Below, piece after piece: positions 58,301 to 64,000 of a stretch of 64,000 nucleotides of DNA. The notes beneath the pieces were generated by a model. That model was not told where the DNA came from, did no database searches, and worked only from the letters and a program-made list of their open reading frames with translations. Every line of letters starts with the position of its first letter. The first letter of the stretch is position 1. This DNA comes from JAIBAC01 sp046331095 (GTDB lineage: Bacteria; Actinomycetota; Acidimicrobiia; UBA2766): the NCBI GenBank assembly GCA_046331095.1, contig JAXLRM010000004.1, forward strand, positions 1 to 64,000. The letters run 5' to 3'. Position numbers and translations under genes: made by a program.

Positions 58301-59422
58301 CACTTGGCGGACGCGCGGGCGCGGATCGCCGAGGTCGAGCCCACCGCTTCGCATGCTGTCGGGGAGTTGCGAGCCCTGTTCGCCCTCGACGGCGTCGCCG
58401 AGGCCGTGCTCGGCGCGGAGGCCGACGGCGACGGCCCCGCCTTGCTTGCACAGGTGTCCGCAGCAGTCGCGGGCAGACCCACCTCGGCTCGACGGACGCT
58501 GCGGGAGCGAGCCGACGAGACCCGGGCTCGTCTCGCAGGGGTGTGGTCACTCGACCCGGGCACCGATCACGCCGAGCTCGACACCCATTTGCTGACCCAC
58601 GGGGCCGCGACGTTCACACCGGTCGGGGCCGCGGGGCACGCCCGCATCCTTGCCGACCGTGCCGAGGAGGCCCTTCGTGCCGCCGACGAGGCGGCCCTGC
58701 GCGACTTCGTCATCGGCAGACTCCCCCAGGCGATCGCCACGGCATGGGCGTCGCTGCACGACTGGGTCGGCGAGGTGAACAAGAAGATGCGCTCGGCGTC
58801 CGCGTCCTCCGGTGTCGGTGTCTCCGTACGAGTCCGTGTCCGCGACGACCTGTCCCCTGTGGTGCGCACGGTCTACGAGCTCGTCTGCAAGACCGGCGAC
58901 GCACTGCGTGACCCGGAGGCGAAGAAGACCGCAGGCCAGGCCATTCAGCAGCTCATCGCAGCGGCCGACGGTGACGACATGGTCGCCCGTGTAGCCACCG
59001 CGGTCGACGTGCGCGACTGGGTGGATGTGACCTACCACGTCACCCGCCCCGGGGAGGATCCGCGACCGTGGAACTCCCGCACCGGCCTGTCCGGGGGCGA
59101 ACGCCGCCTCGTCGTCCTCGCCCCCATGCTCGCTGCCGTCGCCGCCGCGTACGACCGCCTCGGCGAGGCGGCCGGCCGAGTCGCCGCCCTCGACGAGATT
59201 CCCTCCGAGGTCGACGCGGAAGGCCGCGAAGGACTTGCCCGCTACATAGCGGCGCTCGACCTCGACCTGATCGCCACCTCGCACCACTGGGACGGCGCGC
59301 CGGGAGCCTGGGACGGCATCGACGCCCACGACCTCGAGGCTGCTCCCGACGGGACCGTCGTCGCGTTCCCGATGCGCGTCCGGGCGGCTTTGCCGCTTCC
59401 CGGCGATCCGATGCTCGCATGA
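55358..59422 (+). CDS. jetC: Wadjet type II JetC (TIGR02680; SMC/SbcC-like ATPase)
   Basis: A 1354-residue SMC-type ATPase. Walker A GPNGTGKTT is at residues 50-58, the signature LSGGERRL near 1244 and Walker B AALDEIPSEVD near 1278, so the two half-ATPases are at opposite ends. Between them lie long Ala/Glu/Arg-rich coiled coils (about 260-400 and 760-1010) and a central region near 440-700 that may be hinge or elbow. Wadjet complexes extrude DNA loops and recognise small circular plasmids. ATG 55358 lies within jetB; its stop overlaps jetD by ATGA. Confidence 0.94.
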   Translation: MTWIDSPPPPAGNTSRYGGRWRLVAAGVSNVWRYGDLDLDAVSGRLLLRGPNGTGKTTALEILWPYLLDLNPALLGAGKARNTHLSQLMREGAEGRRRVGFAWLSFAGPGRAGTVSYGVRLNFSEGSTPPVKIAPFCVPARPLHDFALWGPGRATPSVDQFADAVAGVGGTVFVETDDYVRDLSSRVFATDSSQVVELARRIREVRNPALLATVSPAAAAEALKVALPGVAEEVLEATGDALAESAATRTAFENDRAAAEVLEGFASVWVGHAIDVARTYGDRAEAVQGELRRHRRDVKKRTREHADALDEESRAESEHAKLRAEVSDTAGRLQALERSAEYRDAGRLAELARTADSLAKAATACWGTLVNTTEQARRHHDDDHRHGEYLADDLDNALGEVRELAPGLGTGVLRISKRARTRFAVGDRSVDAGPALEATVDVPGLDAAVAALGAEAGERTRRGDAARLYLHGHEPVAAAESAAEDAREEAGRLAAAADHEARKARTAVDAAARHAFELGVAMRSWRAGCHDDPGWGDEDLDAIGWTEPAGALAGAEFLAVGTSRWAHTSEAAASTRAAALVEHAHALRQEAAELRSEAVRIREHDILLPLPRPAWSGSGDDTVALGAAIDWVDGTAAEVQGVVESTLAAAGILGATVDADGARTSTWSVDLAGAPTPSNLTSVLRGDADHPLSDVALAVLERIALGPTATDVDGSRVSIGLDGTFRAGVMLAVVPEAHDAELRRPAAHIGARRRRAAALAHADALDLQAGELESEAVRSDAEAAAAIADAARVLDLLARFPSRDDLRGAEATRVAAVRDSRDAEDAAAAAEAEADLRADTAAAERRRWVSDVSGAGLPPDVIALGEIAEESKRAADLLRRVAGRLDTKHRSRLLAFAATVAAHDMDSALAASHAEARTAHDVASEARAVCDELRGQLGAGPEAVLARHSALAETLVRLRSGLDTADGRRGRASAAAAAAEAHLADARARIAEVEPTASHAVGELRALFALDGVAEAVLGAEADGDGPALLAQVSAAVAGRPTSARRTLRERADETRARLAGVWSLDPGTDHAELDTHLLTHGAATFTPVGAAGHARILADRAEEALRAADEAALRDFVIGRLPQAIATAWASLHDWVGEVNKKMRSASASSGVGVSVRVRVRDDLSPVVRTVYELVCKTGDALRDPEAKKTAGQAIQQLIAAADGDDMVARVATAVDVRDWVDVTYHVTRPGEDPRPWNSRTGLSGGERRLVVLAPMLAAVAAAYDRLGEAAGRVAALDEIPSEVDAEGREGLARYIAALDLDLIATSHHWDGAPGAWDGIDAHDLEAAPDGTVVAFPMRVRAALPLPGDPMLA

Positions 59423-60702
59423 CCTGCGAGCTCTGCGACGGAAGCTGCGCCGGCGCGAACCTCGACGGACTCGCCGCCCCCGAGCTTGCCTGGCTCTGGC
59501 ACGCCCTTGCAGATGCGGCCGACCGCCGTGGTGATGCTCGCATGGTGGATGGGTCGGCGACGTTCGACGCACCTGTCTCGACCGGCGAGCGTGCCGCCGC
59601 AGCCGGGTTGCTGGGCCGGCGTCACATAGCGCCGGGACAGCGGCTCCGCGTCGACCTCGGTCTGCTCGCTGCTCGGCTGGCTCCGCTCACCCCGGGTGCC
59701 GCGGCAGCGCACGGGGCCCACCGCAGACTCGCCCGGCGTGCGGAGGCCCGCGCCGCCCGCGCCGGGGCCGAGGCAGCGGTTCGCGCCAGGATCTCCGAGT
59801 TGGTCCCACGCGCGGCGGAGGACGAGGCGTGGACTGCGTTGCGCCGCTCGGGTTGGGTGGCCCGGGTGGTCGAGGCCGGTGACGACATGCTCGTCGGGCG
59901 AGCCGCAGCGGTCCTCGCGCATCTCCCGGCGCACGGCGACCCACCTGTCGATCGTCGCGTGCTCGCGCAGGCGGCTGCCGGCGATCCGCATGCCCTCGAC
60001 CGGGGCCAGCAGGTGGGCGGTCTCGCTCTCGGCATCCTCGCAGCGAGTGGCCGCGTGCCTCCGGGGCTGACAGCGCGGGAAGCATGGACCTCGGTCGGCG
60101 TCGCCTACGACGACATCGTCGGCGGACTGACCTGTTTGGGAGTCGTCCCTCGCGGCTGGCAAGTGCCGCCCGACAGCGTGCTCACGCTCCCGCCGCGGAC
60201 GCTTGCCCGCTGCGTTTGGCCGCCCGGCGGCGAGGTCGTGTTCGTAACCGAGAACCCCTCCGTGCTGTCGGCTGCCGTCGGGATCCCCGGTGCCCGCGTG
60301 ATCTGCACGTCGGGCACACCCTCGGCGGTGGAAGTGGCCGCCCTCGTCCTGCTGGCTCGTGGGGGTTGGCGTCTCGCTGTTCGTGCCGACTTCGACGTCG
60401 CCGGTCTGCACCACGCCGACGTGATCCTCGCCGCCACGCCCGATGCTCGTCCGTGGCGCTTCCGAGCGGTCGACTACCGACAGGCGCTGGCGACAGCCCG
60501 ATCCCCGGTGGGATTGAGAGTCGACCGGATTCCCCCGACCCCGTGGGATCCCGAGCTGTCAGCGGCGATGATCGCCGAAGGTGTCGCCGTGTTCGAAGAG
60601 GCTCTCCTGGACGTCCTCGTCGACGACATCCGTGCGTCCGCCCCCTCCGAGCGAGTGCCTCGAGCGCCCTTCGGAGGCGAGCCCTCGGAGTGCGACCCGT
60701 GA
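59419..60702 (+). CDS. jetD: Wadjet type II JetD (DUF2399, TIGR02679; Toprim-like nuclease)
   Basis: A 427-residue protein. The N-terminus has a Cys cluster (CELCDGSC) and helical DNA-binding part. The C-terminal DUF2399 region shows the Toprim-type acid residues: VVFVTENPSVLSAA (Glu) and LAVRADFDVAGLHHADVI (D-x-D). JetD cleaves the plasmid DNA once the SMC motor has identified it. ATG overlaps the jetC stop by four bases. The stop itself overlaps a GTG of a further short frame. Confidence 0.93.
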   Translation: MTCELCDGSCAGANLDGLAAPELAWLWHALADAADRRGDARMVDGSATFDAPVSTGERAAAAGLLGRRHIAPGQRLRVDLGLLAARLAPLTPGAAAAHGAHRRLARRAEARAARAGAEAAVRARISELVPRAAEDEAWTALRRSGWVARVVEAGDDMLVGRAAAVLAHLPAHGDPPVDRRVLAQAAAGDPHALDRGQQVGGLALGILAASGRVPPGLTAREAWTSVGVAYDDIVGGLTCLGVVPRGWQVPPDSVLTLPPRTLARCVWPPGGEVVFVTENPSVLSAAVGIPGARVICTSGTPSAVEVAALVLLARGGWRLAVRADFDVAGLHHADVILAATPDARPWRFRAVDYRQALATARSPVGLRVDRIPPTPWDPELSAAMIAEGVAVFEEALLDVLVDDIRASAPSERVPRAPFGGEPSECDP

Positions 60703-60920
60703 ACCAGCCCGTCCTGCTCGCAGTCGGACACGACGAAGACGCGTTGGGAGTCGTCGAGGGCGAGCTGCGGGATCGCTACGGGCGGCACTACCCGGGTCGT
60801 CTGCGAGCGATCAGCGGCGAGTGCGTTCGCAGCTCGACGCACCGTCGCCGCGGCGAATCCGGGTTCTGGGCGCGGACACCCTATCCACGTGGCCTGTCCG
60901 CGCCCAGAACGGGAGCGTGA
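60699..60920 (+). pseudogene. Truncated receiver-like start of a fused regulator/thioredoxin reductase
   Basis: A 73-residue frame starts at a GTG that overlaps the jetD stop (GTGA). NQPVLLAVGHDEDALGVVEGELRDRYGRHYPGRLRAISG resembles the receiver-like N-terminus of proteins that continue into a thioredoxin-reductase-like flavoprotein, typically PVLLAVDDDP..L..V...LR.RYG..YRV..A.SG. After residue 43 the frame enters the palindromic element and ends. The conserved acidic pair is altered (GHDE). It may be a fifth operon gene cut by the hairpin element. Confidence 0.6.
60863..60910. repeat. Palindromic hairpin element (copy B)
   Basis: Arms GTTCTGGGCGCGGACA (60863-60878) and TGTCCGCGCCCAGAAC (60895-60910) pair perfectly over 16 bases around a loop with CCCTATCCACGTGG. 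The loop equals that of the element at 11444-11491 while several stem pairs differ in a compensating way. It follows the Wadjet operon and could also act as a terminator. Confidence 0.88.
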
Positions 60921-60945
60921 GGGCTCGCTGTCCGCGCACTGAGCG

Positions 60946-61545
60946 TCAGCGTCTCCTCGGGGTCTGGATGCCGCGGCCGACGATGCCGTTCAGCGTCGCG
61001 AGGGCGGTCTCGAGGGGCACGCCGGTGACGTCCTCGAGACCGGCACGCACGACGCCCCAGCCCATCTCGAAGAGGACCGCGGCGGTGACCTCGGGGTCGA
61101 GGCCCGAGCGCACCGACTTGTCGCGGCGGCCCTCGGCGATGATGTCGGCGAGCAGCCCGCGGATGCGGGTGCGCTGGATCTCGGCGGCGAGCGCCGCGAC
61201 GCGCCCGTCGACGAGGTGGGTCTCGCCCAGCAGCGACGCCGCCAGCAACTCGTCGTGGCCGTAGTGCTGCGCGGTCGCCTCCACGAGCGCCGAGAGCCGC
61301 CGTGCGACGCTGCCCCTGGCGCGCAGGGTCGCGGTGGCGGTCTCGACGAAGCGTTCCAGCGACGCCTCCACGACGGCGAGGTACACCGCCTCCTTGGAGT
61401 CGAAGTGCAGGTACAGGCTGCCCTTGCCCGTTCCCGCGGCGGCGGTGATGTCCTCGACGGTGGTGCGCTTGTAGCCGAAGCGCCGGAAGCGGGCCTCGGC
61501 CGCCGCGACGAGACGCTCGCGTGGAGCGGGAGCACCCGAAGTCAT
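60946..61545 (-). CDS. TetR family transcriptional regulator
   Basis: A 199-residue TetR regulator: RERLVAAAEARFRRFGYKRTTVEDITAAAGTGKGSLYLHFDSKEAVYLAVVEASL. The C-terminal part (EIQRTRIRGLLADIIAEGRRDKSV) is typical of TetR regulators in fatty acid or steroid gene clusters. It is the last gene of an operon with an acyl-CoA dehydrogenase, enoyl-CoA hydratase and alcohol dehydrogenase, 14 bases after the dehydrogenase stop, and probably senses an acyl-CoA. Confidence 0.93.
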   Translation of the reverse strand: MTSGAPAPRERLVAAAEARFRRFGYKRTTVEDITAAAGTGKGSLYLHFDSKEAVYLAVVEASLERFVETATATLRARGSVARRLSALVEATAQHYGHDELLAASLLGETHLVDGRVAALAAEIQRTRIRGLLADIIAEGRRDKSVRSGLDPEVTAAVLFEMGWGVVRAGLEDVTGVPLETALATLNGIVGRGIQTPRRR

Positions 61546-61559
61546 GCCCGCCACGGTAC

Positions 61560-62708
61560 TCACGGCCGGTAGCCCCCGACGACGGCCTTCGCGATCAGCT
61601 CGCGCTGGACCTCGTTGGCGCCCTCGCCGTACTCGAGGATCTTGCAGTCGCGGTAGTACCGCTGCACGGGGCTGTCGAGCATGAACCCGTTGGCTCCGTG
61701 GAGGTGCATTGCCCGCTCGGCGATCCACGTGGCCGCCTCCGACGCCACGAGCTTGGCGATCGAGGCGTCGGTGTCGAAGGGGCGGCCCTCGGCCATAGCG
61801 GCCGCGGCGTCGTAGACGAGGCTGCGGGCGGCGCGCAGGCGCGCGGTCATGTCGGCGAGGTTGAACCGCACGCCCTGGAGCATGGCGAGGGGGCCGCCGA
61901 ACTGGTGGCGGTCCACGACGTGTGCGGCGGCGGCGTCGAGCGCGGCACCGGCGAGGCCGAGAGCGAGGGCGCCGCCGAAGACCCGGCCCCGCGACAGCAC
62001 GCTCAGGCACTGGCGGAAGCCGGTCTCGGCGTCACCGACGAGGCGGTCGGCCGCGACGGCGACGTCGTCGAAGTGCAGTTCGGCGAGCTCGGAGGGGGCC
62101 ATGCCGACCTTGGCCATCGGGGTGCGGGCGAGGCCGGGGCTGTCGCCGTCGACGGCGAGGACGGCGAGGCCGCGCAGGCGGCCCGGTTCCAAGCCGGTGC
62201 GCACGACGACGAGGACGACGTCGGCGAAGGTTCCGTTGGTGATGTAGAGCTTCGAGCCGTTCAGCACCCAGTTGTCTCCGTCGAGGCGGGCCGCGAGGCG
62301 GGCCTGGGTGACGTCGGCGCCGGCGTCGGGCTCCGCGTAGGCCCATGCGCCGGTGAGCTCGCCGGCCAGCAGGCCGGGCAGGAAGCGGTCGCGCAGCGCA
62401 GGCGCGGCGATCTCGGCGAGGGCGCCGGCGGCGAGCGCGGTGTGGACGTAGATGCCGAGCGCGACACCGGCGGACGCGCGGGCGAGGCCCTCGATCAGCA
62501 GGCAGCGCTCCACGGGCCCGCCGCCGGAGCCGCCGACCTCCTCGGGGAAGCCGACCCCGAGCCAGCCGAGGGCGCCGAGGCGGCCGAAGAGCTCCCGCGG
62601 GTAGCGGTCCGCGGCATCCCACGCCCGCGCGCGGGGAGCGATCTCCTCGGCGGCGAAGCGGGCGACCTCGGCCCCGAACGCCTCCTGGGTGTCGGTGAGC
62701 TCACGCAC
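61560..62708 (-). CDS. Acyl-CoA dehydrogenase
   Basis: A 382-residue acyl-CoA dehydrogenase: GWLGVGFPEEVGGSGG, WAYAEPDAGADV..ARL (FAD-binding loop), GSKLYITNGTFADVVLVV, a helix with RHQFGGPLAMLQGVRFNLADM, and the catalytic base region YYRDCKILEYGEGANEVQRELIAKAV, with Glu before GANE. It introduces a 2,3 double bond and passes electrons to ETF. The GTG start overlaps the hydratase stop by eight bases. Confidence 0.96.
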   Translation of the reverse strand: MRELTDTQEAFGAEVARFAAEEIAPRARAWDAADRYPRELFGRLGALGWLGVGFPEEVGGSGGGPVERCLLIEGLARASAGVALGIYVHTALAAGALAEIAAPALRDRFLPGLLAGELTGAWAYAEPDAGADVTQARLAARLDGDNWVLNGSKLYITNGTFADVVLVVVRTGLEPGRLRGLAVLAVDGDSPGLARTPMAKVGMAPSELAELHFDDVAVAADRLVGDAETGFRQCLSVLSRGRVFGGALALGLAGAALDAAAAHVVDRHQFGGPLAMLQGVRFNLADMTARLRAARSLVYDAAAAMAEGRPFDTDASIAKLVASEAATWIAERAMHLHGANGFMLDSPVQRYYRDCKILEYGEGANEVQRELIAKAVVGGYRP

Positions 62709-63480
62709 CGGTGAACTCCGGCGGGCGGCGCCGGCCGAACGCGGCGACGCCTTCGGCGTGGTCCGCGGTCTGCAGGCACTGCACCTGGGCGAGGATCTCG
62801 AACTCGAACTCGCCGTCCATGTCGGTGCCGAGGGAGCGGTGGATCGCCCGCTTCGTCCAGCGGTACGCGCCGGGCGGGCCGGCAGCGAAGCGTGAGGTCC
62901 ACTCGGCGAGCGCGCCGGCGAAGGACTCGGCGTCGACGACCTGGTGGACCAGGCCGATGGCGTGCGCCTCGGTGGCGCTCAGGAGACGACCGGTCAACAT
63001 CAGCTCGGTGGCGGTGCCGAGGCCGACGAGGCGGGGCAGGAACCAGCCCGTGGACATGTCGCAGCCGGCGAGGCCGATGCGGATGAACGGCGCGCCGAGC
63101 CGGGCGCCTTCGGCGACGAGGCGGATGTCGCAGGCCATCGCGAGACCGAGGCCGCCGCCGACGGTGTCGCCGTGGAGCGCGGCGACCACGGGCTTGTCCA
63201 TCGCGACGATGGCGCGCACGGGATCGAGGTAGCGGCGCACGATGCGCTCCCACTCGGCCGCGTCACGTGGGACCATCTCGCCCTGGTCGGCACCGGCGCA
63301 GAAGGCCTTGCCGGCGCCGGCGAGAACGACGACCCGCGCCGGGGAGGCGGCCGCCTCGGCCAGCGCGTCGACGAGGCGGTCGACGGTGGGGATCGCGATC
63401 GTGTTGAGCCGGTCGGGCCGGTTCAAGGTGACGGTGGCCACCGCGCCGGTGATGTCGACGAGCACGTCCTGGTCCGACAT
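62701..63480 (-). CDS. Enoyl-CoA hydratase/isomerase
   Basis: A 259-residue crotonase: VTLNRPDRLNTIAIPTVDRLVDALAEA, GAGKAFCAGADQGEMV (first oxyanion loop), ALHGDTVGGGLGLAMACDIRLVAEGARLGAPFIRIGLAGCDMSTGWFLPRLVG (second loop). The two acid positions of classic hydratases are not both evident, so a hydratase or isomerase role is unproven. ATG 63480 follows GGAGG at six bases and is preferred to the overlapping GTG 63486. It lies two bases behind the alcohol dehydrogenase gene. Confidence 0.94.
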   Translation of the reverse strand: MSDQDVLVDITGAVATVTLNRPDRLNTIAIPTVDRLVDALAEAAASPARVVVLAGAGKAFCAGADQGEMVPRDAAEWERIVRRYLDPVRAIVAMDKPVVAALHGDTVGGGLGLAMACDIRLVAEGARLGAPFIRIGLAGCDMSTGWFLPRLVGLGTATELMLTGRLLSATEAHAIGLVHQVVDAESFAGALAEWTSRFAAGPPGAYRWTKRAIHRSLGTDMDGEFEFEILAQVQCLQTADHAEGVAAFGRRRPPEFTGA

Positions 63481-63482
63481 GG

Positions 63483-64000
63483 TCACCCTCCTGTGGGACT
63501 CGGCGAACGGGCGGGTTCGATGACGGCGCGGCCGGGCCCCGCGTCGCCGCCGAAGAGCGCGGGCGCCTCCTCGATGCCGACGCGGCGCGACACCGAACGC
63601 GACGTGTCGAGGCGGCCCGAGGCGACGAGGTCGACGACCGCGCCGAGCTCGGCGAAGGTCGACCCGAACGAGCCGCGCACCGACAGCTCGGTGCCGACGA
63701 AGCGCACGACCGGGGGCAGCCGCGGCCGGTCGTGGCCGACGCCGACGACGACGAGGCGCCCGCCGGGCCGCAGCGCCGCGAGGCCCATCTCGACGGTGCC
63801 GGCCCGGCCCACGAACTCGAACGCGGCGTCGGCCCCGCCGGTGAGTTTGCGCAGCGCCCGGCCCGGGTCGTCGTGGCCGGCGGGGTCGAAGGCGTCGTCG
63901 GCGCCCGCGGCGAGCGCGAGGTCGCGGGCTCCCGCCGACGGGTCGACCGCCACTATCCGTGCGGCGCCGAGGAGGCGCGCGAGGCCGACCGCGTGGAGCC
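63483..64000 (-). CDS. Zinc-type alcohol dehydrogenase/quinone reductase-like protein (5' partial)
   Basis: The C-terminal 172 residues of an MDR protein run off the right edge. GAARIVAVDPSAGARDLALAAGADDAFDP is the end of the NAD(P)-binding fold, followed by AAFEFVGRAGTVEMGLAALRPGGRLVVVGVG and the final RRVGIEEAPALFGGDAGPGRAVIEP. The zinc ligands and N-terminus lie outside the window. It heads the visible part of the acyl-CoA operon, so a hydroxyacyl or alcohol substrate is plausible. Confidence 0.9.
   Translation of the reverse strand, partial: LHAVGLARLLGAARIVAVDPSAGARDLALAAGADDAFDPAGHDDPGRALRKLTGGADAAFEFVGRAGTVEMGLAALRPGGRLVVVGVGHDRPRLPPVVRFVGTELSVRGSFGSTFAELGAVVDLVASGRLDTSRSVSRRVGIEEAPALFGGDAGPGRAVIEPARSPSPTGG

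Overview
This is a very GC-rich window (about 70% by eye) with strong G/C preference at third codon positions, frequent GTG starts and dense gene packing. The gene content points to an actinobacterium, plausibly of the class Acidimicrobiia: many TetR regulators, F420-type oxidoreductases (LLM class and a Ddn-like protein), acyl-CoA metabolism, a DUF222/HNH protein and many VapBC pairs. A second signature is promoter style: at about fifteen genes a TANNNT -10 box sits 6-7 bases before the start codon, which implies leaderless transcripts. No rRNA, tRNA, transposase, integrase or CRISPR array was found.

Layout. 1-7.1 kb: lipid and redox metabolism (DUF429 end, acyl-CoA dehydrogenase-like monooxygenase, FKBP isomerase, DUF6636 lipoprotein, a frameshifted SDR, enoyl-CoA hydratase, LLM oxidoreductase, saccharopine dehydrogenase-like protein). 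7.1-10.4 kb: a VapBC pair lodged between two copies of a 36-base repeat, a TetR gene, and an AbiE-type toxin-antitoxin pair behind a perfect 34-base palindrome. 10.3-19.1 kb: secreted lipase, a LuxR-type two-component system divergent from a small lipoprotein and a MacB/FtsX-type ABC exporter, then a CopB-type metal ATPase. 19.1-36.6 kb is an accessory zone: further toxin-antitoxin modules, several cut short, a rifampin ADP-ribosyltransferase (Arr) with a divergent TetR, a DUF222/HNH endonuclease, and remnants of genes whose intact relatives are in the same window. Stress and detoxification enzymes (VOC, ArsR plus tandem AHSA1, OsmC, RibD-like, Ddn-like) are mixed in.

36.7-50.7 kb: TetR-hemerythrin/SRPBCC, SDR, AhpD-like protein, thioesterase, a TetR/PF10118 hydrolase/Baeyer-Villiger-type monooxygenase operon, an OmpR-type regulator with an unusual double-module histidine kinase, a secreted protein and a sulfatase. 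50.7-52.1 kb: a DEAD-box helicase fused to a cold-shock domain. 52.5-60.7 kb: a complete type II Wadjet anti-plasmid operon (jetA-jetB-jetC-jetD) with overlapping genes, a leaderless promoter and a 14-base palindrome, followed by a GTGA-coupled truncated fifth frame. 60.9-64 kb: a fatty-acid-type operon (alcohol dehydrogenase, enoyl-CoA hydratase, acyl-CoA dehydrogenase, TetR).

The most interesting items are the Wadjet operon and its coupled remnant, two hairpin elements 49 kb apart with the same loop and compensating stem changes, the split operator around VapBC, the pseudokinase-kinase fusion, and the repeated decay of saccharopine dehydrogenase and HNH genes.
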